64,000 nucleotides of DNA from Granulicella rosea. GTDB lineage: Bacteria; Acidobacteriota; Terriglobia; Terriglobales; Acidobacteriaceae. The stretch is taken from contig NZ_FZOU01000004.1 in NCBI RefSeq assembly GCF_900188085.1, positions 470,177-534,176 on the forward strand, read 5' to 3'. The position numbers and the translations under genes are program-made. The notes beneath the pieces are model-generated. The model saw only the letters and a program-made list of their open reading frames with translations, ran no database searches and had not been told where the DNA came from. Below are positions 8,438 through 17,800 of the stretch, one piece after another (the first letter of the stretch is position 1; each line of letters starts with the position of its first letter).

Positions 8438-9582
8438 ACGGTCTCCTCCGTGCGCAGGGCGTCGGCCTTCACGCGGTGAATGCGGGCGTCGAGCGCGCGT
8501 CGCAGCCTCAGACTGGGCTGTTGCCGCCAGATCGACTGCAGCAGCTCGAGCGACGGCAGATGCTTGCCGTCGAGGTAGAGCGCCTGCCGGCAGCGCCGCT
8601 CCGCCTTGCGCAGCTCGCCGTGCTGGTGCGCCTCGACCGCGCGCAGGTAGAGGCCGGTCGCCGTCGCGGGCAACGCCTCCTCGATCGCGGTCGGCGCCGC
8701 CTGCGGCCGTGCAGCCGGTACAGGCGCAACCGCCGCCGGACGCGAGTGAAGAGGCCGTGGAGGCGCGATGGGAATCGCCAGATCGCGGTGTACGAAGGCG
8801 AAGGAGGACGCGGGCTTCAGCGGCGTGAAGAGCGCGCTCAGCTCCTCGACGCGATCGGCCGTGCCGATCACCAGCCGTCCGCCGGGCGCGAGCGCCGCCG
8901 CCAGCGACCGGGCCAGCGTCTCCCGCGCGGGTTGCGCCAGGTAGATGAAGAGATTGCGGCACAGGATCAGGTGGTACGCCTCGCCCGCAAGCGCGCCCGA
9001 CTCGGCAAGATTGCGACGGGTGAAGCGCACCCGCTCGCGCAGCGTCTCGTGAACGCGCCAGCCCCCGGCATCCGGCGCGCCGAGGCTCGCGCGCTGCTCG
9101 GGCGTCAGGTGGCGCAGCGCGTCTTCGGCGTACCAGGCGGCGTCCGACGCGGCCAGCGCGGCGGGGGAGATGTCGCAGGCGTCGATCTCGAATCGCCCCG
9201 GCGGCAGGCCCGCCTCGACCAGCGTGGCGGCCAGCGACCAGGTCTCCTGCCCGGTGCTGCACGGCGCGGAGAGCACACGCAACGGACCCGGTCCGGCGAG
9301 CGCCGCCAATCTGACGACCGCCGTCTGAATCTGGGCGAAGACCGCCGGATCGCGAAAGAAGCGCGTCTCGCGGATGACGGCGGCGTCGATCAGCGCGGCT
9401 TGTTCGTCCGCCGAACTCTCGAAGAATTCGGCGTAGGCGGCCGGGTCGGCGAGTTCGAGCACACGGCAGCGCGTGGCGACCATCGACCGCAGCCGCTTCT
9501 CTTCGAGCGCGCGCGGCTCCATGCCCAGAACCCCGGCCAGCCGCTCCGCGATGCGCGTCAGGAAGATCGAGTCGGGCCTCAT
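8434..9582 (-). CDS. wspC: CheR/WspC-like receptor methyltransferase with TPR-like tail
   Basis: 382 residues. The CheR all-alpha N-domain is followed by the SAM-binding domain: RETRFFRDP, then SAPCSTGQETWSLA (SAM loop), FEIDACDISPAAL and LILCRNLFIYL. After residue ~265 comes a Pro/Ala linker and about 60 residues with a TPR-like repeat (AVEAHQHGELRKAERRCRQALYLD is too long to be chance; the helix pair is clear). CheR with a TPR extension is typical of WspC. It should methylate glutamates of the operon's receptor. It overlaps the flanking genes by 4 nt on each side. Confidence 0.93.
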   Translation of the reverse strand: MRPDSIFLTRIAERLAGVLGMEPRALEEKRLRSMVATRCRVLELADPAAYAEFFESSADEQAALIDAAVIRETRFFRDPAVFAQIQTAVVRLAALAGPGPLRVLSAPCSTGQETWSLAATLVEAGLPPGRFEIDACDISPAALAASDAAWYAEDALRHLTPEQRASLGAPDAGGWRVHETLRERVRFTRRNLAESGALAGEAYHLILCRNLFIYLAQPARETLARSLAAALAPGGRLVIGTADRVEELSALFTPLKPASSFAFVHRDLAIPIAPPRPLHSRPAAVAPVPAARPQAAPTAIEEALPATATGLYLRAVEAHQHGELRKAERRCRQALYLDGKHLPSLELLQSIWRQQPSLRLRRALDARIHRVKADALRTEETV

Positions 9583-9968
9583 GCGTCCTCCGCCGGAGGC
9601 TCTGGAATCAGCGTGTACAGCATGGGCAGATAGTCGTCGAGTTCAAGCTCCGGCAGGTCGGCGGCGGTGTCCGTCACCCCGGCGGCCAGCAGCCCGATGT
9701 AGCGTGTCGCCGCGCCAGCCGCGGCTTCGAGCAGGATGATACGACTGCCAAAGGACTCCGCCGTCGGCGCATCGCAGACCACGCGGTTCAGGTCGAAGAC
9801 CGGCGCACGCTCGCCATGAAAGCGCAGCCAGCCGAGGAAATAATCGTCCGGCTCGCCCGTGAGCGTCGCAAAGCCCGCCAGGTGATGCACCCGGTGCAGC
9901 GGAATCGAGCACACGCCGGAGTCCAGCTTCAGCCGGAGTCCGATGCGGTGCTGTGCTGCGGTGGTCAA
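9579..9968 (-). CDS. wspB: CheW/WspB-like coupling protein
   Basis: About 129 residues; a minimal CheW domain (GLRLKLDSGVCSIPLHRVHHLAGF ... DDYFLGWLRFHG ... APVFDLNRVV is the run of core strands). It is the first of the two scaffold proteins, in the WspB position right after the receptor gene. The TTG at 9968 follows GAGAGG at 7-nt spacing and gives MTTAAQHRIG. An ATG at 10004 in frame would add 12 residues, but it lies inside a dispersed repeat, so I prefer TTG. It overlaps cheR by ATGA (9579-9582). Confidence 0.8.
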   Translation of the reverse strand: MTTAAQHRIGLRLKLDSGVCSIPLHRVHHLAGFATLTGEPDDYFLGWLRFHGERAPVFDLNRVVCDAPTAESFGSRIILLEAAAGAATRYIGLLAAGVTDTAADLPELELDDYLPMLYTLIPEPPAEDA

Positions 9969-9999
9969 TGCTTCGCCTCTCAATCCCTGCAAAAAGCCC

Positions 10000-10150
10000 G
10001 TCATTCTGAACGCAGTGAAGGACCCCTGTATTTCGTCTTTGCACTTGTCCTGCCGTTGCTTGTCCTTTGTGTGTCATTCCCGAAGGGAATCTGCTTCTGT
10101 CGTCGTCGTTGCTTCTCTTGTTTGTCATCCTCGCGGAGGATCTGCTTCTG
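10000..10150. repeat. Three dispersed repeats between the receptor and cheW genes
   Basis: Units: 10000-10035 (GTCATTCTGAACGCAGTGAA then GGACCCCTGTATTTCG), 10071-10101 (TTCCCGAAGGGAATCTGCTT) and 10121-10150 (TTTGTCATCCTCGCGGAGGA then TCTGCTTCTG). The first is ~85% like 21544-21579; the second matches 4321-4350; the third matches 7761-7794. They fill much of the 357-nt-plus stretch 10005-10361, which has no gene. Confidence 0.88.
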
Positions 10151-10199
10151 CACTTCCTTCCCCCAGCCCACGGCGACTCGGACAGGAAGACATACCCCA

Positions 10200-10341
10200 G
10201 GGGCTAACGCCCCCGTCGCTCAGGCTTTGGATGCCAAGGCTAAAGCCTTGGCCTACCTGGAAGCAAGAACGCGGGCGGCAGTGACAACCCAGGGCTAAAG
10301 CCCCGTCCTTCTTGCAGCTTCATTCAAGGGGCTGAAGCCCC
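10200..10341. repeat. Cluster of four TAAA/TGAA-loop hairpins
   Basis: GGGGC-TAAC-GCCCC (10200-10213), CCAAGGC-TAAA-GCCTTGG (10234-10251), GGGC-TAAA-GCCC (10292-10303) and GGGGC-TGAA-GCCCC (10328-10341). They lie in the transcribed gap just downstream of the receptor stop (10362) and could act as mRNA stabilisers or partial terminators; that is inference. Confidence 0.85.
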
Positions 10342-10361
10342 ATGCTTCCACCGACGCCGCT

Positions 10362-12398
10362 TCAATCCTTCACATCCACCGTTCGCAACTTCTTCACTTC
10401 CATCTTGAAGATCCGCTCCTTCAGCACGCGCACGGCTTCGTGCAACTGCCGGCTGACGTCGTTCAGGTCGTTGACGGAGTCCGAGGTCTGGCGGGCGGTC
10501 TCGGTCAACTGCCACATCGCCTCGCTGATCTGCTGGGCGCCCTCGCTCTGGTTCTGCATGCCCTGGTGGACGGTCTCGTAGCGCGGGGCGATCGACTCCA
10601 CGCGCTCGATGATCTCGCCGAACTGGCCGCGGATGGCCTCCGCCGCGTCGTTGCCGCCCTTCACCGCGCCGGCCAGGTCGCGCATCTCCTCCACGCCGCC
10701 GGTCACCGCCTCCTGCATCTCCTCGACCATGCGCTCGATGTCGAGCGTGGCGATGGCGGACTGATCCGCCAGCCGGCGAATCTCGCGCGCGACGACCGCG
10801 AACCCGGCGCCCGCCTCGCCCGCCTTCTCCGCCTCGATGGCCGCGTTCAGCGAGAGAAGATTCGTCTGATCCGCCACCTTCGTAATCGTCGTCACGACGG
10901 AGTTGATGCGCGCGGCCTTCATGCGAATGGCCGTCAGCTTGGACGAGATTGAGCCGGTCACGTTCGAGAGCACCTGCATGGAGGTCTCCATGCCGCGCAG
11001 CCCCTGCCGGCCCTCGCGCGCCAGGCCGCTGGTCTTTTCTGCCGCGTCGGCGATCTCGACCATTGCGCGCAGCAACTCCTGCGAGGTAGCGGAGATTTCC
11101 TTGACGGCCGAGGCGATCTGGTTGCTCGACGCCATGAACGTCGCCACGTTCGCCTGCTGGTGGATCGCGCTCGAGGCGATCTGCGTGGCGTTCGAGGTCA
11201 GGTGGATGCTCAGGTCGGCCATCGGATCGGTGATGCGCTTGCTGATCAGGTACGCGACCATGGCGCCAAGGATCAGCGCCAGCAGCCCGCCGACGACGCT
11301 CTGCCACAGCAGGTTGTAGAACTGCGTGCGTACCCGGTCGGTCGCGCTCTGGAAGTCGCGCGAGTCCGCCGCCACGACGATGATCCAGTCCCACGGCTTG
11401 TAGTAGATGTAGTGCACGATCGACCGCGCGCCGGTCGCCGCGTCCGTCACGGTCAGCCCGCCGGTCGCGCCCTCGGGCAGCTTCGGACCCTGTGCAAGCG
11501 CCACGGGCAGCCACTGATCCTTCGTCGCCGCCGACAGGCCGCTCGGCTCGATCAGCGCCTTATTGCTGAAGTTCTGGCTGTCCTTGCCGTAGTAGACCGC
11601 GACCGAGCTATGCTCGCCGCTCTTCGAGGAGGTGTCGAGCGCCTCGCGCAGCGTGCCCACGCCCTCCTGCTTCACCCCGGCATAGAGCATGCCGATGACC
11701 GCGCCCTTCGCGTCGAGCAGCGGTTCATACGCCGTGATGTACCAGGCGTTGACCACGTAGGCCTTGCCCCGGTAGGTCTGACCGCTCAGGACGGTCTTGA
11801 TGACCGGGTTCGGCGTTCCGTCGGGCATCGTCTGCGGAATGTAGGTGCCGATGGCGCGCTGACCGTCGGCCGCGACCACGCTGGTCGCCACGCGCAGCAT
11901 GTCACCCGCGTTCACGCGCTGGAAGAGCGTCACCGTGTCGCCGGTCTGGGCGGTCACGTCGTCGATGACGGGCAGGTGATTTTGAAAGCTGCGGTCGCCG
12001 GTCAGCGACCGTCCGCCCAGACTCCACAACGGCGCCGCAATCGACGTGCGCGAGAGCGAGTACTGGTTCAACGCGTTCCACGTGGTCGTCTGCCCGGTGG
12101 GATGCACGCCGCCGGCCTGCGCCAGCGCCGTGCGCGCGACGTTCAGGTTCGTGTTCACCGACTTCTGGATGAAGTCCTCGGCCAGGTGGCAGGTGTAGTA
12201 GGCCTTCTGCGCGCTGCGCGCCACGCGCTCTTCGGTGAAGGAGGTCACCTCGCCGCCCACCAGCTTGCTGGCGATGCGTTCGTTCATCAGCACCAGCACG
12301 GAGACCGTGCAGGTCGCAAACAGCGCCGCCAGCACCGCCAGCGCCGTGATCTGCTGACGCAGCGAGAGCCGGAGCCCAGCCAGCGCGCGCCCGATCAT
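10362..12398 (-). CDS. wspA: WspA-like methyl-accepting receptor with Cache3-Cache2 sensor
   Basis: 678 residues. TM1 is at ~15-40. The periplasmic part (~50-350) has the signature of the Cache3-Cache2 fusion ([56 protein letters not shown], then KPWDWIIVV). TM2 is at ~360-385 ([14 protein letters not shown]), followed by a short linker. The cytoplasmic helix has the tip [19 protein letters not shown] then [22 protein letters not shown] and [11 protein letters not shown] are wording I associate with WspA rather than with chemotaxis MCPs. There is no C-terminal CheR/CheB pentapeptide. The ligand is unknown. ATG at 12398 overlaps the STAS gene stop as ATGA, which links the partner-switch gene directly to the receptor. 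Confidence 0.93.
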   Translation of the reverse strand: MIGRALAGLRLSLRQQITALAVLAALFATCTVSVLVLMNERIASKLVGGEVTSFTEERVARSAQKAYYTCHLAEDFIQKSVNTNLNVARTALAQAGGVHPTGQTTTWNALNQYSLSRTSIAAPLWSLGGRSLTGDRSFQNHLPVIDDVTAQTGDTVTLFQRVNAGDMLRVATSVVAADGQRAIGTYIPQTMPDGTPNPVIKTVLSGQTYRGKAYVVNAWYITAYEPLLDAKGAVIGMLYAGVKQEGVGTLREALDTSSKSGEHSSVAVYYGKDSQNFSNKALIEPSGLSAATKDQWLPVALAQGPKLPEGATGGLTVTDAATGARSIVHYIYYKPWDWIIVVAADSRDFQSATDRVRTQFYNLLWQSVVGGLLALILGAMVAYLISKRITDPMADLSIHLTSNATQIASSAIHQQANVATFMASSNQIASAVKEISATSQELLRAMVEIADAAEKTSGLAREGRQGLRGMETSMQVLSNVTGSISSKLTAIRMKAARINSVVTTITKVADQTNLLSLNAAIEAEKAGEAGAGFAVVAREIRRLADQSAIATLDIERMVEEMQEAVTGGVEEMRDLAGAVKGGNDAAEAIRGQFGEIIERVESIAPRYETVHQGMQNQSEGAQQISEAMWQLTETARQTSDSVNDLNDVSRQLHEAVRVLKERIFKMEVKKLRTVDVKD

Positions 12399-12748
12399 GC
12401 GCCCTTGGATTCGACCTTCGACGCGGCCAGGGCTGCCTCTCGGTCGGGATACAGGTCCACCAGGGTCGGAAAGCCGGAGATCTCGATGACCTCCATGATC
12501 GCCGGCTGCGCGCCGAAGAGGCCCAGCCGGCCACCCTTCGCCGCCGTATGCTTCACCAACTGCAGCACCGAACGCAGCCCGGCGCTGCTGATATAGCCGA
12601 CCTGCGAAAGATCGAGCAGGATGCGCGGACGCGGCGTGGCGAGAAAAGGCCCAAGGTGTGCATCGAACGCAGGCGCGGTCACGGTGTCGAGCCGGCCGTT
12701 GACGATGACGATGGGGAGGTCGTTCACATACTCGATAGCTACATTCAT
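12395..12748 (-). CDS. STAS-domain anti-anti-sigma factor (RsbV/SpoIIAA-like)
   Basis: 117 residues, a single STAS domain ([20 protein letters not shown]). The second Ser of ISSAGL aligns with the Ser that RsbW-type kinases phosphorylate in RsbV/SpoIIAA. In a partner switch the unphosphorylated form binds the kinase/anti-sigma and frees its target. ATG at 12748 gives [10 protein letters not shown]; an in-frame ATG at 12763 is possible. It overlaps the receptor gene by 4 nt and follows the kinase gene by 105 nt. The likely phosphatase is the PP2C regulator at the operon's far end. Confidence 0.88.
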   Translation of the reverse strand: MNVAIEYVNDLPIVIVNGRLDTVTAPAFDAHLGPFLATPRPRILLDLSQVGYISSAGLRSVLQLVKHTAAKGGRLGLFGAQPAIMEVIEISGFPTLVDLYPDREAALAASKVESKGA

Positions 12749-12853
12749 GGCTGCAAAAAACATATCATCCGGCCGATGGATTTGCGTCGTCTTCTTTTCT
12801 TTGTAACCGTCCCGCAACAAATCCGATTCCGTGGTCAGGTCTTCGTTCTGCGG

Positions 12854-13276
12854 TCAGGCCAGCTTTCGGGTGAAACGCAGAACATTGCGCCCGTCCAGCC
12901 GCTCGTAGGCAAAGCTCTGCATGGTGCGCTGAATGAAGTAGATTCCCAGCCCGCCGATGGGCCGCAGCTCCGCCGGCAGGGTGGTGTCGGGCGCCGCGCG
13001 AGCGGTCGGGTCGAAGGGAGCACCGTCGTCGATATAAACGGCGGTCACCACGCCGTCCGCCAGGCCGAGCGTGAACTCGACGTAGCCTGCGGGTGGCTGG
13101 CTGTGCTTCACCGTGTTGGCGAAGAGCTCCTCGGCGGCGAGCGTCAGCGCATGCGCGTCGGCCGGGCGCAGACCATGCTCGGCGGCGAACGACTCGACGG
13201 CGTCGACCAGCCGCACCAGGTCGTCGAGCGCTGGCTGTAGACGAATCGTCGCCGGATTAAGTTGCATCCCCACCAT
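12854..13276 (-). CDS. RsbW-like Ser kinase / anti-sigma factor
   Basis: 140 residues of the HATPase_c_2 family: N box AAEELFANTVKHS, G1 box IDDGAPFDP and G2 box GGLGIYFIQ. Such proteins phosphorylate a STAS partner and, when free of it, hold a sigma factor or another target. No sigma factor gene is in the window, so the final target is open. It is the first gene of the chemosensory operon; a TATTAT -10-like box (13308-13313, minus) lies ~35 nt upstream. An internal Met (MQLNPAT) 3 codons in is an alternative start. Confidence 0.9.
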   Translation of the reverse strand: MVGMQLNPATIRLQPALDDLVRLVDAVESFAAEHGLRPADAHALTLAAEELFANTVKHSQPPAGYVEFTLGLADGVVTAVYIDDGAPFDPTARAAPDTTLPAELRPIGGLGIYFIQRTMQSFAYERLDGRNVLRFTRKLA

Positions 13277-13475
13277 GATCTTTCGACATCTTTCTGCCGC
13301 AAAGCGGATAATACACCGGGACCGCGTTAAGAGTTACCCAAAATGCCTGTTTTCCGCATCGGCCATCAAACTCCTGAAGCGCGACTTCCGTCTAAACATC
13401 CAACACGTTAGTTCCAACATGGAATCACATTAGAGCATCATTCGCACGTCCATTCGTGCTGAAAAGGGCAACAAC
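13277..13475. other. Divergent promoter region, chemosensory operon / RND operon
   Basis: 199 nt with more A+T than its surroundings. On the minus strand TATTAT (13308-13313) is a plausible -10 for the chemosensory operon. On the plus strand a small inverted repeat TTCCA-ACA-TGGAA (13412-13424) lies ~50 nt before the RND adaptor gene and could be an operator. No regulator gene is adjacent. Confidence 0.4.
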
Positions 13476-14855
13476 ATGAGCCAGGAGTACAGTCGGGGCG
13501 AACGTCAGCCAGGCGTTCAGGACGGAGCCCAGCTGGGCGCGTCGTTTGAGGCTCACAACTCAGAATCCTACGGCGGCCGCGAAGGCCGCGCCTTCGAGGA
13601 GCGCAACGCGAAGCTGGCGCACGAGGTCGTCGACAAGAAGAGCCACGCCTGGATCTGGATCCTGCTGATCCTTCTCATCGCCGCGGCCGTCTTCTTCCTT
13701 CGCCGCAACAAGGACGACAAGAGCGCGGGCGCCGGCGCGGCAGGCGGCAAGGCAGGCGGCGGACGAGGCCAGCAGGGTCCGCCCGCCATCACCACCGCGG
13801 AGTCGAAGACCGGCGACATGCCCGTCTATATCAACGCGCTTGGCACCGTCACGCCGACCAACACCGTTACGGTCTACAGTCAGATCACCGGCCGCGTGCT
13901 CTCGGTTCATTATCAGGAGGGCCAGCTCGTACGCAAGGGCCAGCCGCTGATCGACGTCGACCCCGCGCCGTATGAGGCTACGCTGCGCCAGGCCGAGGGC
14001 ACGCTCGAACACGACCTCGCCGTGCTTGCGCAGGCGCGCATCGACTACGACCGCTACAAGGCCGCCTACGCCCGCAACGCCATCGCCAAGCAGCAGGTCG
14101 ACGACCAGGAGCAGGCGGTGAAGCAGTACGAAGGCACGGTGAAGACCGACCAGGGCACGGTGCTCTACGACCAGGTGCAGCTCTCGTACTGCCACATCGT
14201 CTCGCCGATCACCGGCCGCGTCGGCCTGCGGCTGGTCGACCCGGGCAACACGGTCTTCTCGGGCACGGGTTCGACGCTCGCGGTCATCACGCAGGTCAGC
14301 CCCATCACCGTCGTCTTCAACGTCTCCGAAGACGACCTGCCCGCGGTGCAGGCGCAGTTGAAGGGCAAGCGCCAGTTGGAGGTCGACGCATTCGATCGCT
14401 CGAACGCGAACCAGCTCGAAGCCGGCACGCTGAACTCGCTGAACAACCAGATCGACACCACCACCGGTACGATCAAGTTCCGCGCGAGCTTCCAGAACGC
14501 CGACCTGACGCTGTTCCCCAACCAGTTCGTCAACGCGCGCCTGCTGGTCAACACGCTGAAGTCCGTGACGCTCGTCCCCACGGTCGCCGTGCAGCATAAC
14601 GGCACCGCGGCCTTCGTCTACGTCGTGAAGGCGGGCGCGGACGGCAAGGGCCCCACCGTCGCCGTGCAGCCCATCACCACGCAGAGCAACGACGCGAACA
14701 ACACCGCCGTGACGGGTCTTGACGCCAACACCACGCTCGCCACCAGCGGCTTCGACAGGCTCGAGAACGGCGCCGAGGTCACGACCAAACAAGCAGGCCA
14801 GAAGGGCGCCGACAGCAAGCCCTCCGCGACCGCCACGGGTGCTCCGTCTCGATGA
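13476..14855 (+). CDS. mdtA: RND efflux periplasmic adaptor (MdtA-like)
   Basis: 459 residues. A cytosolic ~55-residue leader, a single TM anchor (WIWILLILLIAAAVFFL, ~57-74) and a Gly/Ala-rich linker come before the membrane-fusion core. The core has the lipoyl halves (GRVLSVHYQEGQLVRKGQPL and PITGRVGLRLVDPGNTV), a long alpha-hairpin between them, and the beta-barrel with FPNQFVNARLLV. It joins the two permeases to the outer-membrane channel. ATG at 13476 is followed by a plausible start; the gene overlaps the first permease by ATGA (14852-14855). The long cytosolic leader is unusual, since most MdtA proteins begin near the signal anchor. Confidence 0.92.
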   Translation: MSQEYSRGERQPGVQDGAQLGASFEAHNSESYGGREGRAFEERNAKLAHEVVDKKSHAWIWILLILLIAAAVFFLRRNKDDKSAGAGAAGGKAGGGRGQQGPPAITTAESKTGDMPVYINALGTVTPTNTVTVYSQITGRVLSVHYQEGQLVRKGQPLIDVDPAPYEATLRQAEGTLEHDLAVLAQARIDYDRYKAAYARNAIAKQQVDDQEQAVKQYEGTVKTDQGTVLYDQVQLSYCHIVSPITGRVGLRLVDPGNTVFSGTGSTLAVITQVSPITVVFNVSEDDLPAVQAQLKGKRQLEVDAFDRSNANQLEAGTLNSLNNQIDTTTGTIKFRASFQNADLTLFPNQFVNARLLVNTLKSVTLVPTVAVQHNGTAAFVYVVKAGADGKGPTVAVQPITTQSNDANNTAVTGLDANTTLATSGFDRLENGAEVTTKQAGQKGADSKPSATATGAPSR

Positions 14856-17800
14856 ATCCTTCCCAGCCATTTATTCTGCGCCCGGTCGCCACCGCCCTGT
14901 TGATGGTGGCGATCTTCCTCGCCGGCGGCGTCTCGTACTTCCAACTGCCGGTCTCGGCGCTGCCCGAGGTCGACTACCCTACCATCCAGGTGCTGACGTA
15001 CTACCCCGGCGCCAGCCCCGATGTCGTCGCCTCCGCCGTAACGGCGCCGCTTGAACGCCAGTTCGGCGAGGTCGCCGGCCTCAGCCAGATGACCTCGACC
15101 TCGGCCGGCGGCGTCTCGGTCATCGTCATGCAGTTTCAGCTCTCGCTGAACATCGACGTGGCCGAGCAGGAGGTGCAGGCAGCCATCAACGCGGGCCAGA
15201 GCTACCTGCCCGCCAACCTGCCCACGCCGCCGATCTATTCGAAGTCCAACCCCGCGGACGCGCCCGTGCTGACGCTTGCGCTCACCTCGAACGAGATGGC
15301 GCTCTCGCAGGTCGAAGACCTCGCCGACACACGCTTCGCGCCGAAGATCTCGCAGATCTCGGGCGTCGGTCTGGTCAGCATCTCCGGCGGACAGAAGCCC
15401 GCCGTGCGCATCCAGGCCAACCCCACCGCGCTCGCCAGCTACGGCATCAACCTCGAAGACCTGCGCAACGCGCTGACCGGCACCAGCCTCAACTCCGCCA
15501 AGGGCAGCTTCGACGGTCCGCAGCAGGACTACACCATCAACGCGAACGACCAGCTCACCTCGAGCGGCGATTACAAGCAGGTCGTCGTCGCGTACAAGAA
15601 CGGCGCGCCGGTGATGCTGACCGACGTGGCGAAGATCGTCGACGGCGTCGAAAACGCGCAGCTCGCCGCGTGGATGAACTACACGCCCGCGGTCATTCTG
15701 AACATCCAGCGCCAGCCCGGCGCGAACACCATCGCGGTCGTCGACTCCATCCAGAAGCTGCTGCCGACGCTCGAGGCCACGCTGCCGAAGTCGGTGCATG
15801 TGCAGATCACCACCGACCGCACCAGCGAGATTCGCGCCTCGGTCGCGGACGTCTGGTTCGAACTGGGACTGACCATCTTTCTGGTCATCGCGGTGATCTT
15901 CATCTTCCTGCGGTCGATCTCGGCGACCATCATTCCGGCGATCGCCGTGCCGCTCTCGCTGGTCGGCACTCTGGGCGTGATGTACCTCGCGGGCTACTCG
16001 CTCAATAACCTGACCATGATGGCCCTGACCATCTCGACCGGCTTCGTCGTCGACGACGCCATCGTCATGATCGAGAATATCTCGCGCTACATCGAAGAGG
16101 GTGAAGCGCCGATGGCCGCGACGCTGAAGGGGGCGGAGCAGATCGGCTTCACCATCCTCTCGCTGACCGTCTCGCTCATCGCGGTGCTCATTCCGCTGCT
16201 CTTCATGGGCGACGTCGCGGGCCGTCTCTTCCGGCAGTTCGCGGTCACGCTCGCGGTCACCATCGTCATCTCGGCCTTCGTCTCGCTGACGCTGACCCCG
16301 ATGATGGCCGCGCGCCTGTTGAAGCACACGCCGCCCAGCGAGCAGGGCCGCTTCTACAACATCACCGAGCACTTCTTTGAACGCATCATCGCCTTCTACG
16401 GACGCACGCTGAAGTTCGTGCTCGGCTACCAGACCATCACGCTGCTCGTCGCGGTCGTCACGCTCTGCCTCACGGTCGTGCTCTATATGACCGTGCCCAA
16501 GGGCTTCTTCCCTACGCAGGATACGGGCATCATCCAGGGCATCACGCAGGCCGGCGCCGCAACCTCCTTCAAAGCCATGACCGAGGCCCAGCAGAAGATC
16601 TCGAAGGTCCTGCTCGACGATCCGGCGGTCGAGAGCATCTCGTCCTTCATCGGCGCGGACGGCACCAACACCACGTTGAACAGCGGCCGCATCCAAATCA
16701 ATCTGAAGCCGCTGGGCTCCAAGGACGGCGAGCGCAATCTCTCCGCCACCGCGGTCATCGACCGGCTCGGACCGAAGCTCGAAAAGGTTGAAGGCATCAA
16801 GCTCTACATGCAGCCGATTCAGGACCTCACGGTCGACGACCGCGTCAGCCGCACGGAGTATCAGTACACCCTCGAAGACCCGAACCAGGCCGAGCTGAAC
16901 CAGGTGACGCACGACTTCGTCGCCGAACTCAAGAAGCTGCCCGAGCTCTCGGACGTCGTCACCGACCAGCAACTGGGCGGCAAGGCGGCGCAGTTGGTCA
17001 TCGACCGCGCCACCGCGACGCGCTTCGGCATCACGCCCTCGGTCGTCGACGCCACGCTCTACGACGCCTTCGGCCAGCGCCAGATCAACACGATGTACAC
17101 GCAGTTGAATCAGTACCACGTGATCCTCGAGACCGATCCCAGCTTCCAGACCAATCCGAACAAGCTGCAGGACATCTACATCCAGGGTTCGAGCACGGGT
17201 ACGATCGCAGCCACGGCCGCAAGCACGCAGGGCTCGTCCGCCGGCGCCGGTTCCGGCTCTTCGAGCAGCACCAGCTCCACGCTGACCGCGTCCGCGACCA
17301 ACGGTGTCTCCACCACCAGCTCGAACTCGCTCGCCTCCAGCACCGCCAGCACGAACAACATCACCAGCTCGAACACCGGCTCCGCGTTGACCGCCGCATC
17401 CACCAGCGCGAGCACCAACAGCAGCACCGCGACCGGCGCGACCTCCACGGCCGCGACCACCTCCACCAGCGGCACCTCGCGCTCCACCTCCACCACCGGC
17501 GCCACCACGACCGCCACCAGCGGCGGAGGCGGCGGCAGCAGCTCCTCGAACACCGCCACCGCCGCGACACCGGTTCCGCTCAGCGCCTTCACCCACTTCG
17601 AGACGCAGAGCGAGGCGCTCTCGATCAACCACCAGGGCCAGTTCCCGGCCGTCACCGTCTCGTTCAATCTCGGCGCGGGCACGTCGCTCGGACAGGCGCT
17701 CGACGCCATCGACAAGGTCATCGCGAAGTCGAAGTTTCCGCAGAGCGTCGTCGCCAACTACCAGGGCACGGCCGCCGCCTTCCAGAACTCGCTCTCGAAC

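Noticed and set aside
7907..9262. 451-codon reading through cheW and part of cheR
   Set aside because: It arises from reading cheR out of frame before entering the cheW frame; ATG at 8437 with ATGA overlap explains both genes.
10005..10361. Possible CRISPR array in the receptor-cheW gap
   Set aside because: The repeats differ in sequence and spacing and are also dispersed elsewhere; there are no cas genes.
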